Assembly (NCBI RefSeq): GCF_010389155.1
Contig: NC_057768.1
Coordinates: forward strand, 3,966,501 to 4,030,500
Length of the DNA stretch: 64,000 nucleotides
Source: Erigeron canadensis
Taxonomy: Eukaryota > Streptophyta > Magnoliopsida > Asterales > Asteraceae
Reading direction: 5' to 3'
This document shows positions 46,021-58,986 of this stretch, one piece after another. The position numbers were made by a program, and so were the translations under genes. The first letter of the stretch is position 1. Each line of letters begins with the position of its first letter. The notes below the pieces were generated by a model. It was given only the letters and a program-made list of their open reading frames with translations, was not told where the DNA came from and did not search any database.

Positions 46021-47258
46021 ATGGCAGCTGAAGCTCACAATGTTACGGTGATCGGAGAAGGCCGAGAGATAGTTGTCCTCGGCCACGGATTTGGCACAGA
46101 CCAATCCGCATGGAGACACTTAGTCCCGCACCTAGCCATGAATCCCAACTACAAGGTAGTCTTATTTGACATCATGGGTGCTGGAACCACCAACCCAGAG
46201 TTTTTTGACTTTGACCGCCACTCGACCCTTCAAGGTCACGCCCACGACTTACTAGCCATACTCGTAGAGCTCGAGATTACTAAATGCATATTTGTTGGTC
46301 ACTCCTTGTCGTGCATGGTTAGCTTGATCGCCTCCATCCTTCGCCCTGACCTTTTTGTTAAGCTTGTCATGCTCTCTCCTTCTTGCAAGTTTGTGCTGCT
46401 ACTTCTTTTTATTTATTTACTTTTGGAACAATTCCTTAAAATAACAACAAATGTAATCTGTTTTATGGACTATAGTAACTAACAATCAACAATATACCAT
46501 AACGAATTAATTATAGTGCAAAATAATTACTTAACGTGTTAATTTGTATATGGTTGCTTATTATTTTTTTTACATATTCAACTAATTTTTTGGGAGTTAT
46601 TCATAGTCAACTAATAACATTTTACATGGATAAAGAAGGCAAACAGATAAGAAATTGGGCCATTAATCCTATTTGTATATTAAAACCAAAACGTTTAAAA
46701 GCTAAATTTTATAACTCTTATCAATTAGAAACATATAGGTTTAATGTTGATAGACCAAAATTGGGTAACTATATATATATAATCATTTTATATTTGGGTT
46801 TGATGTCAAATAGGTTTATGAACACCCATGATTTTTATGGAGGATTTGAGCAAAATGAGGTCGAACAACTCTACGAAGGATTCAAAAGAAACTACTTTTC
46901 GTGGTGCACAGGGTTTGCACCGCTGGTGGTGGGCGGTGATATGGACTCGGTCGTGGTTCAGGAATTTAGCAGGACTTTGTTTAACATGAGACCCGATATT
47001 GCTCTGTGCACTTTCAAGATGATATTTGAAAGTGACTTGAGAGGTTTGTTGCATCTTGTTTCTGTGCCTTGTCACATAATTCAAAGTTCTAAGGATATGG
47101 CGGTGCCAAGTATGGTGACGGAGTACCTGCATCAGAATATCGGTAGCAAGACTATTGTCGAGTTTGTACAAACGGAAGGTCATCTACCGCACCTTAGCGC
47201 ACCGGACATCACCATACCAGTCCTCCTTCGACATATACAGTGTGACATTGCAGTTTGA
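46021..47258 (+). CDS. KAI2: KAI2-like alpha/beta-hydrolase receptor (karrikin / KAI2-ligand perception)
   Basis: Exons 46021-46388 and 46814-47258 join in phase (TGCAA|GTTTGT donor; AAATAG|GTTT acceptor) to give exactly 270 residues, the usual KAI2 length, and the single intron is at the family position. The catalytic triad is present at the standard numbers: S95 in GHSLS, D217 in SSKDMAVP and H246 in EGHLPHL. Other family blocks are [15 protein letters not shown] and [25 protein letters not shown]. These fit KAI2/HTL better than the strigolactone receptor D14. Compared with Arabidopsis KAI2, as I recall it, pocket positions differ: L96 (V), F124 (Y), V161 (A), T189 (V). It would sit in nucleus/cytoplasm and act with MAX2 and SMAX1. 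A paralogue elsewhere could be the ancestral-type receptor. Confidence 0.9.
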
Positions 47259-48080
47259 TTATGTAAAGCCATCATAAGTATGTTGAATGAACAAATGATA
47301 TAGATAGATAGATACATAAAAATAAAGTAATGATAGGCAAATATCCTAATCCTTGTATTGTTTTCTTTTCTTTTCTATCTTAAGTTCTTAGCTAAATCTA
47401 GTCCTTTTAATTTTGAAATGTAAAATAAATCCTTGTATTGTTGTATTTCATTTCCATCAGGAACGATTACTTGATTCAAAAACGCTATTGTCAAACACCC
47501 TTTAGTGCGCATATTGAGCTTTATGTTGTAGGATTTGCTTTAGGATGGGTTCGGCGGGCTGGTTTTAATTCCAATTGATACGAACCCATTCCATTCCATG
47601 ATAGGCCCATATAGAATTCATTCCACAAAGCTAGCCTAGTTACATAAACTAGCTACAAATTCATAACTTCACCACTGATTAAGTATTCTCCTAAATGTTA
47701 CAAATAATACAAGTTAAAAGAACACGAAACGTTGAGTTGTATACACTGCCATATACGCAAATGTTATACTTATAACCAATCGAATTTCTTGAACTACAGA
47801 GCATACATAATCGAAAATTAACAGCAAAAACGATCAAATTCAACAGAAATCGTAGGCATCTTATTCATTTATTCGTCCATCAATCTAGTAAACCAATTAC
47901 AACATCAATCAACACAATGCCTGCAAATTCCAAATTAAAACAAACTAAAAGTAAAAAAACAACAAAGAAATGTATGTGTATCTAAACCATATCATATCAT
48001 CCAACAACTTGACTTCCTCTATATGAATTAGCAACAACCATCCACCACAAATGATCAATTTGAAATTTGCAGATATGAGC
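47259..48080. other. Intergenic, no gene
   Basis: Convergent 3' ends of the KAI2-like gene and the minus-strand gene at 48081. Nothing else recognised. Confidence 0.6.
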
Positions 48081-49207
48081 TTAAGTCAATCTGTAGAAAC
48101 AATAGCCATTAGGCTTAATCAGCATCTCGAAACGCTTACCACACGAACAATTCAACTCAAACTTGATGTCCCCATTCTCAGCTCTCTCTACCCCTACACA
48201 TTCCTCTCTTTCTCCATCCTCTTCTTCCATTGCCTATATATATATATACACACATAATTACACATACTTAATTATAAATGCAATAATTCTTGAAAGAATC
48301 TGATAAATATACCTGAGACTGGTGAGGAGTTTTGTCATCTTGATTATTACGCATAATATCCGAACACCTTTGTTCAATCTCTCTGATCATTTCTTCTACT
48401 TTTCTCATCCTCTGTTCATACACATTATTTTAACCAAAACCCAATCAATTAACAATAACTTATTATTACTACAGACATATATAATTATATATAATTACAT
48501 TACAAGAAATGTACTTAATTAACAATGAGATACAAATTTACCTCCAAACACATATATATATATATATATACATTACAAGAAATGTACTTAATTAACAAGA
48601 ATACAAGATACAAAACATATATATATATATACATTACAAGAAAGTTACTTGATTAATTAACAAGATACAAATTTACCTCCAAACATGGGCTGGGATTACC
48701 AGAGGAGGAAGAGATTCTTGGAGGCGGTGGGGTTCTTGTTTTCTTGGACTGTTGATACTCTGCTGTATCCGAAAGAGCCCGACGAACCGGTTTGTTTGTT
48801 CTTGTCTTCTGGGGCTGTTTAGAAACTGAATTATGGAAATGTGGGTTGTTTTTAGTAGGAATGGTGGTGGTGTAGTTCTTGGATGGTGGTGGTGTTGTGG
48901 TGGTGGTGGTTATGGAAGAATCTTGATTAACAGAAGCATCGGATAATGTTCGATAGAGCGGGTTAGTGGTGGTGATGTTATAGATAGCACGGCCGATAGC
49001 GGCGGCGAAGAGTGATTCTGGGGTGGTGGAAGTGGTTTCGACGCTGGATTGAGTTGGGGGTGTTGTGGTGGGGGATGGAGTTTTCATCGGGATACGTAAT
49101 GTGGTGAAGCCAGAGAGGTTTTCTGTGGTGGATGATGGTGGTTGATGGTGGGGTTCTGCGGTGGTGATTGGTGGTTGGTTGTTACCGGAATCTTGATGAC
49201 TGCTCAT
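48081..49207 (-). CDS. Unnamed plant protein, paralogue A (Ser/Thr/Pro-rich with C-terminal CSCG motif)
   Basis: Three exons, 48677-49207, 48313-48411 and 48081-48233, all phase 0 with GT-AG borders, give 260 residues. The N-terminal part is Ser/Thr/Pro-rich and low in complexity, with two ordered-looking islands: TTPESLFAAAIGRAI (about 62-76) and RRALSDTAEYQQSKK (about 140-155). Exon 2 encodes a short helix (RKVEEMIREIEQRC). Exon 3 encodes an acidic run, then CVGVERAENGDIKFELNC, SCGKRFEML and KPNGYCFYRLT. The C-x-CG...C arrangement might bind metal, but that is a guess. I do not recognise the family. A head-to-head paralogue lies at 50869. A TATA-like TATATATAG is at 49276-49286 on this strand. 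Confidence 0.8.
48495..48690. repeat. Duplicated intron segment including the exon 1 donor site
   Basis: gatacaaatttacctccaaac occurs at 48530-48550 and again over the true exon 1/intron 1 border at 48663-48684; acattacaagaaatgtactt and similar text recurs three times between (48497, 48571, 48632), with (TA)n tracts. Local slippage or duplication in intron 1 has produced a second copy of the donor sequence. Confidence 0.8.
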
Positions 49208-50868
49208 TTTTGGTTTTCTGTTTGTATTTCTGTTTAGATTGTGAATGAATGAAAGAATTTGGGTTATTAATTGTAACTATATATAACGGTGGTTTCTGTA
49301 TATTTATTCCGTTAACACCCCCTTGACTTATCAGGTATTTGCAAATCTGGTCCTTGTAAACTTTATTTCACAACGTGTAGATAACATTCAACTCACTCTT
49401 CTTAAAATGGGCTTTTACTATAAACTCCTAAATGGGAGAGACATGCTTGGACGAAATTTTTACTCGTTGTGTACGGTTCATTTTTAAAGTCTATTTTTGC
49501 TTTGTTATATGAAAAATTATGCTAATAAAGTTACATTGGAAACACAATTTATTTATATATGTTGCATTAGTTAAAATAGTTAGAGTCAAAATTAAGGAAA
49601 AAACTTTAAAAAGTTATTATAAAGGGTTTTTCTTTTGGGTACAAAAGGAATACAAAATATAAAGACAGCTATTTAAACCATTAAAAAATTATACTAGTTT
49701 CTAACAAAACATTACGAGTAATTGAAATACAGGGAAAAACCTTTTCTATTTAAGTTCTTAGATAATAAAATGTATGCCTAATATTCTTTACTAAACCAAA
49801 TGCAGTACCACTCCATTCAACCATCCCATTTAACTATCTAAGTGTCTTTGAATAAGAAATTTTAATTTAAAACAAGTGTCTTTCTTCTATTTGATCAGTT
49901 AAAAAGGATCAGCCTAATTAATTTATAAAACATTACGATATACAATACATGATGTTTTATGATCAGATACGCATAAAGATAGGAAACTTCGACAAAACTT
50001 GAGGAATTACCAGCTGAACTAATCGCTGATATTTCTCCAATCAATAAACTAAAATGAAAAAAAATAATAACTTGTATGTTCCATAATCCTTTGCAAGTAA
50101 AAGTTCACTTAAATTAGGGTGATTTTCTTTTCTAAACCAAATCCAGTTCACTTAAAAACAAGTGTTATTCTGTTTGGCAACAATAACACTTCATCTATAT
50201 GTATGGAAATATAATAAATCCAATTCATAAACTAAAGCCCCACCTCGTCGGCTCGTCCCACCCCCTCGTGACAAGCACACCACGAAGAGACCAAGAAGAA
50301 GTGAAGTTGGGGAGGTCTATCAAGACATGTACAATATAAACATTTATAGATGCTATTAATAATGTCTATATGATGACTAATTAGATAACAATTATCAAGA
50401 TATATGTACAATTTATTTATGGGGGAAGTGACGGTGGTGTTGTCTCACATTCAAATTAGGTAAAAAGAACCCCTCACATCTTGATTTTTTATTCCATAAA
50501 AACCAGGGTACCCATCATTTATTATTAATATTAAAATATTAACATGTGAGAGGTTTTTCACCTAACTCAGGTGTATGACAACCCTACACTCACTTTTCTA
50601 TTTATTTATTAACAATAACAATAAAAGAATGCAATTCAAAAAAAATTTAAAAAATGATTTACAATAAAATAATATTCCATCAAATATCTATTAAAAATTG
50701 AAAATTGATCGCGATCACTAGAAAGACTTTACAAGGACTAAATGGGTCAATAACTAATAAGTCAAGTCAAAGGCATTATGATCAGAATTTGACTTTTATT
50801 GTTATATATAATCTCCATAATAAACAGTTCGTTAACCCGAAAATAGATACAGAAATAGATACACAGAA
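49208..50868. other. Shared intergenic region of the divergent paralogue pair
   Basis: 1.66 kb between the two start codons. TATA-like sequences are close to each gene (49276-49286 minus; about 50806-50814 plus, gttatatataatc). No ORF or transposon terminus recognised in the middle. Confidence 0.5.
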
Positions 50869-51931
50869 ATGAGCAGCAACGATCATAACTACCAGTCACC
50901 CTCCTCCTCCACCACTACCGGCGACGAACTCCGCCGTCAAACCCCCTCCACCACCCCTGAATCACGCATCGCTGCCGCCATTGGCCACGCAATCGCCACC
51001 ATTCCTTCCACTTCTTTCCAAGAAGCCATGGCCAACATCACCACCACCACCACGAAAAAACCGCTTATCCGTAAAATTTCCGACGCTAATTCATCCGTCG
51101 TAAATAATCAAGATTCATCGAAAACCACCACCACTCTAACACCTCCCACAAACACCCACGTGCACTGCCCAATTCCACGTGCACTACTTTCTGATATCAT
51201 GATGACATCATCAACTGATCGTCATCAACAACCCCAGATCATGACTACAAGACCCAACAAACCGGCGGTTCGCCGGGCACTTTCCGATACGGCTGAGTAT
51301 CAACAATCCAAGAAAATGACACCACCGCCAATAAGAAAGTCGTCCTCGTCCCCCACCGCGCCGCCACCGTCTTCCAATGGAATTAAGAGTCCCTATTCAG
51401 AGGTTTGTATGTATATATCTTGTTTATTAATTTTGTAATAATAATGATGTAAGTTAATTATATTAATAGTATGATGATTAGTACTTAATGTAGTAAATTT
51501 TATTTTTGTTATTTATTACAAATATGATTTGTGATTAACAGGTGGTGAAAAAAATAGAAGAAATGGTAAGGGAATGTATGGTTATGTTAAGTGAACAAGC
51601 ACATGTTGGAAATTTGGATCATGGCAACACCAAGCCCAGCCCAGGCCCAAGCCCAAGCCCAAGCCAAAGTCAGTCACAGCCACAGGTATATGATCATTAT
51701 TAAATTAAATTAAATAAATATAATTAATTAGAAATGTGCCAATTTAGAAGTTCAATTATTATGGAACTTTTAATGTAGGCAATGGAGGAAGAAGAGGAGG
51801 AGAAAGAGGAATGTGTAGGGGTGGAGAGAGGCAAGAATGGGGATATAAATTTTGAGTTGAGTTGCTCATGTGGTAAGCATTTTGAGATGTTGATTAAACC
51901 AAATGGCTATTGTTTCTACAAGTTGACATAA
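50869..51931 (+). CDS. Unnamed plant protein, paralogue B (Ser/Thr/Pro-rich with C-terminal CSCG motif)
   Basis: Exons 50869-51402, 51542-51685 and 51779-51931, all phase 0, give 276 residues. The same islands as its neighbour occur in the same order: TTPESRIAAAIGHAI (about 28-42), RRALSDTAEYQQSKK (about 138-153), the exon 2 helix VKKIEEMVRECM and the exon 3 block CVGVERGKNGDINFELSC, SCGKHFEML, KPNGYCFYKLT. Exon 3 is 153 bases in both genes. Exon 2 is longer here (144 against 99) because of a PSPSPSQSQSQPQ expansion. Conservation is concentrated in the islands and lost in the linkers, which indicates selection on the protein. Family and function not recognised. Confidence 0.8.
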
Positions 51932-53479
51932 CATGGTCTTTGTTACAATGCAAGGATTGGTGTCTGGTGATATAGCTAGCTTGGTGGTTCATACAAATTA
52001 AGATTTGATCTCAAGTTTTAGTTGGCATGTGTATAGGATACTTGTATCTTTGTGGTTTTGGCTATTAGTTTGTATCTCTTTGAATTGTGGTTAATTCATA
52101 TATAGCTTGGTGGTTCATACAAAGTAAGCTAGACTTGTATTCTACATGATTCTGTTGGTTTCGTAGTCAATAATAAAATACTCCGTATTACATTGTAATC
52201 ATTCGACGATTAGATGAATATGATTACGATCGTTCGTATTTGCTACATTTAATCATGCTATATCTTCAAGTTTTGCCTGTATGGTTGATGATAATATTGA
52301 AAAGAGACAATCCTGTCTAAAATTGATGAAGTCTTCTGTGAGAGGAGTAAATTATTGTTATATGTATTTTTTAAAGGCAACTATCTTAAACAAATCAACA
52401 TATATACAATTTGTCTACAACAGGACTTGACCCACAACCATTGGGTTGATGATGAATAACCTTATATACTGCTAGGCCAGACCCTTTGGTGAAGAGGAGC
52501 AGATTATATTTAGGTTAAACATCTTGATTAACATGCTTACTATTAATATGGATAAAAAAATAATAATTTTTTTAGTTGGAAACTTGGAGCAAGACATTTA
52601 CAGTGGTCTCCTAATGAAACTATATGTAGGAAAAAAGCTGCTTAAAACAAGTGAGTTTAATAGTTTTAAGGGAAAAATCATAACTTTGTATGGTACATAA
52701 GCTATTTTTCTATAAAATGAATGAATAAAGAAAATTTATTAAAATTTCAATTTCATGGACAAACTTGATATCTTTGTTACTTTGTACAATCCAGATTAAC
52801 TGAAGCCAAGCCAATCTCATAACCCATATGTAGTCAGCCCATGAATTTGTAGTCTATGTCTTTGAGGTGCTATATTGGCCCATATGATAAAACCCAATAG
52901 TCCAATACTATAAGTCCACTAAACCAGGATGCTTATCCTCTCAATTTTTAATACATAACATAAACTTATACTTACCTATTAAGTTGTGGTTTTTGTGAAT
53001 ACAAACACATGTGAGATTTTACTATGAATCCAGTTTTTTATTCTTCTTTTATTAGTTTTCAATTTTTCATTATCCCAAAATCAACTATTATCATCTCACC
53101 ATCAACTATATATCATCTAGTTATCCCAAATAAGATACATCTTTACATTCTTGTGTTTTTTACGTTTTTACAAACTTGGCAAAACAAATCCTCCTATTTC
53201 ACTGTTTCTGAAATTCATCCTTTAGCTAAATGTTGTTTATGGGCACACCTGTGATTTCCTAAAAGATGAAACCTTTAGATTATAAAAGGAAATTCAGATT
53301 TCCTTTTCGTTTTTTAAACGTTTCTTCATCTTTTTATCTTTCTATATTCCAAGTAAAATATCATTTGCTTTCATTTCTCACAACTTTAACGTAATATGCA
53401 AAAATGGTACGAGTACCTTTTACCAAATTCAATCTAATTTTATTCTACCATGCATTATTCTTCATTATAACATCACGAA
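51932..53479. other. Spacer, with a tRNA-like SINE scrap
   Basis: 3' flank of paralogue B, then AT-rich sequence. At 52415-52500 the minus strand reads TCTGGCCTAGCAGTATATAAGG followed by GGTTGTGGGTCAAGTCC, which resembles tRNA-derived A and B boxes of a SINE. No gene. Confidence 0.4.
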
Positions 53480-53740
53480 CACTCAAGCCAATGGGTTAAA
53501 ACCCCAACGGCATTCCAAAGTCCTGCAATGATGTTTGGATCCTGAGAGACCAAAGTTTGGGTCTGAGCAGGCGAGGTTTTATCTCCAATTTAACGTCGTG
53601 CCTTATGTAGCGGTTAAATTGGTGGGTTTTTCCTCCCCTGTGGTCTCTGACTTCGTGGATCGGTCGCTAGTGACTATCTGCCCATATGGATGTAGTAGCT
53701 AGTCGTCCCGTGACACGAACGTTAAAAAAAAACATCAGAA
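53480..53740 (+). repeat. SINE-like element with A-tail
   Basis: A compact GC-richer unit (ggcattccaaagtcctg, ggatcctgagagacc, gtggtctctgacttcgtgg) ending in cacgaacgttaaaaaaaaac. It stands out from the AT-rich flanks and has a terminal A9. No box-B match is convincing, so SINE status is tentative. Confidence 0.3.
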
Positions 53741-54488
53741 CACTTGCCTTTTGACAGTACATTTTATTTAGATATATACTTATACAACATTAGCCCCTTA
53801 ACTATTTCGCTACATTACTAAGGAGAAGTTCATATATATAAAATCAAACTTCTAGTGTGCAATGCCACAATAGAACTGAATTAAGCTTCTGCTCGATTGA
53901 AAAATCTCAAAAAAGACATCATAGTTATTATCATAGTTATTATCATTCATTCAATTTCATCAATAGGGGTCAATTAAACATTAACATGTCATCTACGCAT
54001 AAAAGGAATGCAAATAGCTAACGCGTCATCCTACGTGTACTAACCAATTAAGGCAATATCCAATCATATATATATATATATATTAAAAAAAAAAATGAGA
54101 ACTAAAAATTTGTCGAAAACTATGAGAACTTTCTCATTAATATCCATAAGGATAATATTGTAAATTTATAAATAAGTTTAAATAAATAACATATTAATTC
54201 AAAAACTTCCCACATATCTCTCGATGTGTTATGTGGCAGTTACAAAATACCTATTAAAATTAGAAAGAAATATTAATTCTGTCTTTGCTAGCCAAGTTTC
54301 TTCTATGATATCCACGCTTTAATAAGCGTGACTAAGCAGATTTACATTAGCTCCTAAATTTCCATGCATCTGTCTTTAGATATTCTTTCTTCAAAATTTG
54401 GTCGTGCATTTTGTTTATGTACCATACGCACAAGCAGATAACTAATATTCTAAAACACGTCACTCTATTCACGTATAGATACAGTTGC
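53741..54488. other. Spacer before the second Copia
   Basis: A TA tract at about 54067-54084 is followed by atgagaactaaaaatttgtcg, similar to the gagaacac MITE family of the first 2 kb. No gene. Confidence 0.4.
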
Positions 54489-54660
54489 TGAAAATAGTGA
54501 ATAAGTTTTAGACTGAAAGTTTCTTGTATAGATAAACTTCTTATCGATCGAATACATATAGCCGCACATTAACTTGTGGCCAAAGTTTAGGAGACAAAAT
54601 AGGAAACATAATGAGACAAAATAGGAAACATAATATTCGTATAATTCTAGTTCCTTGACT
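54489..54660 (-). repeat. 3' LTR of the second Copia
   Basis: 172 bp. Its minus-strand first base is A (AGTCAAGG) where the 5' LTR has T (TGTCAAGG), so the canonical TG is lost. Confidence 0.9.
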
Positions 54661-57600
54661 CCCCCTCAAGCTGGAGTGTGAAGATTTCGAAGATACAACT
54701 TGCCAATGAACGCCTGAAGTGCTTGTGTACCTAATGGTTTAGTGAGGAGATCCGCAAGTTGCTGTTTACTTGATACATATTTCGGTAAGATCTCTTGAGA
54801 TTCGACTCGTTCTCGAACAAAGAAACAATCCATTTCAACGTGCTTAGTACGTTCATGAAAAACTGGATTATTTGCAATATGCCGAGCAGCCTCGTTGTCA
54901 CAATAAAGGGGCGTTGCTTCCGTCAACTCAATTGCAAAAATTTTGAGCAACCAACGTACCCAAAGAACTTCACTAACCGTAGTAGCCATGGCCCTATATT
55001 CCGCCTCTGCCGAAGAACGAGACACCACCGATTGTTTCTTTGTTTTCCAAGATATGGGAGCACCTCCTAACAACAATAAGTACCCTGTCCGAGAACGTCT
55101 AGTGTATGGGCAGCCTAACCAATCCGCATCACAAAAGGCAACAAGATCAAATCCACCTATTTTAGGAATGAAAATACCTTGTCCAAGAGTCGACTTGATG
55201 TACCTAAGAACACGAACAGCCGCATTCATATGATCTTCCCTGGGATCAGACACAAATTGGCTTATAATGTTTACGGCATAAGCAATGTCTGGTCGTATCG
55301 CTTGGAGATAAAGTAACCGGCCAACGAGACGACGATAAAGTGTGGCATCTATCTTATGATTGTCACTACATTGATCAAGCTTCAAATTCTGTTCCATCGG
55401 GAAAGCACTAGGTCGACACCCAAGTTGTCCACAATCGGAAAGGATATCCATAGAATACTTATGTTGGCTCAAAACTATTCCATAATCAGTACGTGCGACT
55501 TCAATTCCTAAGAAGTAATTCAAAAATCCAAGATCTTTTATGCTAAAAGCTTCATGAAGATAGGCCTTTGTTTTATCAATCATTCGACATGATTTCCTGT
55601 AACAATCACATCATCAACGTATATCAAGAGTAGAACGAACCTATCTCCTTCTTGATGAGTAAAAAGTGAATGATCCGCCTTTGATTGTGTAAAACCGAAT
55701 TGCAATAAAGAAACAGTGAACTTTTGATGCCATTGTACGAGATGTTTGCTTCAGCCCATACAATGATTTTTTTAGACGGTAAACTCGAGTTTCTTCCTTG
55801 CTTGAAAAGCCTTGCGGGATCTTCATATATACTTCTTCTTCTAAATCGCCATGAAGGAACACGTTGTTGACGTCTAATTGATGTAACATCCAACCCTTTT
55901 TGGCAACCACGGTAATTAGAGTTCGAACGGTGACTAACTTTGCAATCGGGGCAAATGTGTCATGATAATCGACTCCTTCAATTTGAGTAAAACCTCTTGC
56001 AAAGAGATGTGCTTTTGTATCTTTTGATTTCTCCATTGGATTTATATTTAACTTTGTAAACCCATTTCGAATCTATTGCATGTTTGCCTTCTAGCAATTC
56101 TTCTAAAACCCATGTTTCATTATCTTCCAAAGCTTTAATCTCACATTGCATTGCTTCTTGCCAATTTTTATCCTGCATACCATCGTTGAAAGAATTTGGC
56201 TCATTAACTTTCGTAATGGCCGTCAAGAAAGCCTTGTGAGAATCTGAAAATTTTTCATAAGAAACATAATTTGCAAGAGGGTGTACCGTAGAAGAAGTTT
56301 GATCATGCACGGGCTTTGTGTGGTCGATGGATGGGGGTAGCTCAATTTCGAAATTTTGTAGCCTTGTTGAAGGAAATCTAGTTCTTTTTGTTGGAACTTC
56401 ATTTTGGACCAATTCATTTGCATCATTATTAGAAGGTTGATCATTGTCTAACATAACAGTAGGTCCATTAGGTGATGACGGTTCAAAAGGAATGTCACTA
56501 GAGGTTTCAGTAGCATCATTTGTAATTAAATCATAATCATAATCATGCAAGCTTGGCACATTAAAATTCTCTTTCATTGTGTTATCGGATTTAAAATGCA
56601 AAAATGGAAAATTATTTTCGACAAATTTAACATCACGAGACGTTGCCATCTTGCCATGTTCAATGTCAAAAATCTTATACCCTTTAGTTCCTTGCGAATA
56701 ACCCATAAAAACCCCCGGTCTCCCCCTGAATTCAAACTTATCACCTCCCGTTTCTATGCTACTATAATAAGCCAAGCATCCCAAAGTTCTCATGTGATCA
56801 TAGTTCGGTTTTTCTCCAAAGATTACCTCATATGGGGTTTTATTTTTTATAACCATGGAGGGAAGACGATTGATAATATAGGTGGCCGTTTCTATGCATT
56901 CTCCCCAAAACCGTTTTGGAATATTGGCTTGAAACATGAGAGCCTGAGCAGTTTCAAGTAGGTGTCTATGTTTTCTCTCTACGACCCCGTTTTGTTGAGG
57001 TGTATGAGGACAACTAGTTTCAAGTAAAATGCCTTTGCTAGCATTAAATTCCTTCATCATATTTGAAGTGAATTCCCCCCCATTATCATTTCTAATTCGC
57101 TTAATGGGTTTCGAAAATTGAGTCTTAACCATGTTATAAAAATTGATTAAACAATCGCTAGCATCACTCTTATGTCTAATAAGAAAAACCCAAAGAGCCC
57201 TACTAAAGTCATCAACAATAGTCAAGAAAAAATTTGCATGAGTTGTTGATGATTTTCGGTATTTACCCCAAATATCACAATGAATTAATTCAAAACAGTC
57301 ATTTGTCTTAATGCAACTCTTAGGAAAAGGGGTTCGTGTATGCTTTGCCTTAACACAAGAATCACACACATAATCTCCAAAATTAAAAGAAACATTGCTT
57401 AAAAAATCTATGTTCGACAACTTAAAATGAGAAGCATGACCTAATCTTGAATGCCAAATCCTTGCGTCAACCTTGTTTGCCATGGCTTTCCTTACTTGTG
57501 CTACCATCCCCATCCAATAAAGACCTTTTGTGCAACTGACCGTGCCAATCAACTTCTTCGAGTGTAAGCCCTGCATTACAAAAAAATCCGGAAAAAAGCT

Positions 57601-58960
57601 TACTACACATTGCAATTCTTTTGTAAGTCTACTAACAGAAAGCAAATTGCAATTGAAATTAAGAGCATATAAAACTTCATTTATTTTGTGTTCTCCATTT
57701 AAGCTACAAACCCCCTTAGCATGAACAGGGACATGAACACCATTAGGAATTTCAATTGGTGTCTCATGTCTAATAGGAAAACTTTTTTCAAGAAATTCTA
57801 GCTTGTTTACGACATGGTCAGTGGAACCGGAATCCACAATCCAACCATTGTCATTACCATTACTTTTCTTACCAGCCATATTAGCCTTACGCGAATTATT
57901 TCCCTCTGTCTTCTGTTTGTTCATACTAAAGTGCTTCATGAGAACTTCATATTGCGCATCTGTGAGTCCGGCCAAGGCTGGCTCCTTCTCCACATGCGCT
58001 GCCTTAACATTAGGTTTGTAATTCCTTTTCTTTCCTGGCCACCATTCAGGATATCCAATTATTTCAAAGCAATCTTCACGCTTATGACCCTCCTTCTTAC
58101 ATTCGCTACATTGCTTAGTCTTCTCTTCCATGTTTCGCCTGGAATCTCTGAAACTTCCTTTATAATTGCGTTGAAAATTTGATGCCTTTTCACGCCACCC
58201 TTGTGTCTTGAAAGCGGTTGGCTCCACACCAGCTCGTTTGCTTAATGTAATGGATTTTTGTTGTTCTTCTTCGGAGGCAAGATGATAAGCCTCTCCAAAA
58301 GTGGGTGTCGTTTTCATTGAAAGAACATGGGTTCTTATGGTCGAAAAATCAACGTCTAATCCCATCAGAAACTCGTACAATTGTTTCTTTTCTTTGAAAG
58401 CATTCAACCTCTTTCCAATATCGCATGAACAATTCCCGCATGTGCATTGTGGGATTGGCAAAACCGAACGTATTTTGTCCCATATACTGCGGAGCTTCGT
58501 GTAATAAGATGAAACAGAGGCCTCATCCTGATGCGTACAAGAGAGCAATTGTTTCAATTCATAGGCGCGAGGTGCACTTTCTTTACCGAATCGTTCTTTT
58601 AAGTCCTTCCAAATCTCAGAAGATGTATTTGCGTATCGAACACTCGACCTGATATCCTTGTCCATTGCCGTCGTGAACCATCCAATCATCATAGCATCGC
58701 AACGCATCCACTGCATGTATTGATCAGAGGTGGTTTCTAGTTCCGGGATCGTCCCATCAACGAACCCCATTTTATTTTTTGCAAACAAAAAATTGGCCAT
58801 TTAGCCCAATCGTTGTAATTTTCATCGGTCAAAACATCGTTTACATGAAGCTGTTTTGGTAGATCGGATGGATGGATGTAATAGGGGGGGTTAGCGTCGA
58901 TGGTAAACTATTACCACTGCCACTGGCGGTCGATTTTTCTGGTGGTTTATCTCCAGTCAT
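54661..58960 (-). pseudogene. Copia gag-pol polyprotein, frameshifted
   Basis: The likely start is 58960 (MTGDKPPEKS); the frame slips in a run of seven C near 58890 and again near 58800, after which 940 codons are open. In order: Gag with WMRCDAMMIGWFTTAM; CCHC knuckle CSECKKEGHKREDC; protease WIVDSGSTDH; integrase zinc region WHSRLGHASHF and CDSCVKAKH; integrase core with intact HCD, RNDNGGEF and NGVVERKHR; then the RT start [17 protein letters not shown]. Frame breaks occur near 56000, 55735 and 55590; the RT site YVDDVIVTG near 55600 is present but in another frame. The last open piece (54666-55583) is RT thumb and RNase H (FCDADWLGC, SRSSAEAEYRAM, YCDNEAARHIA). Inactive as read. Confidence 0.92.
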
Positions 58961-58986
58961 GTTGACTTAATAGCGGTTTTGATAAC

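Noticed and set aside
46536..46813. Apparent upstream coding extension of KAI2 exon 2
   Set aside because: The frame happens to be open through the AT-rich intron; the family exon border and the correct total length place exon 2 at 46814.
46021..47258. D14 strigolactone receptor or DLK2 instead of KAI2
   Set aside because: The [15 protein letters not shown] and PVLLRHI blocks and the 270-residue length fit KAI2 better than D14 or DLK2.
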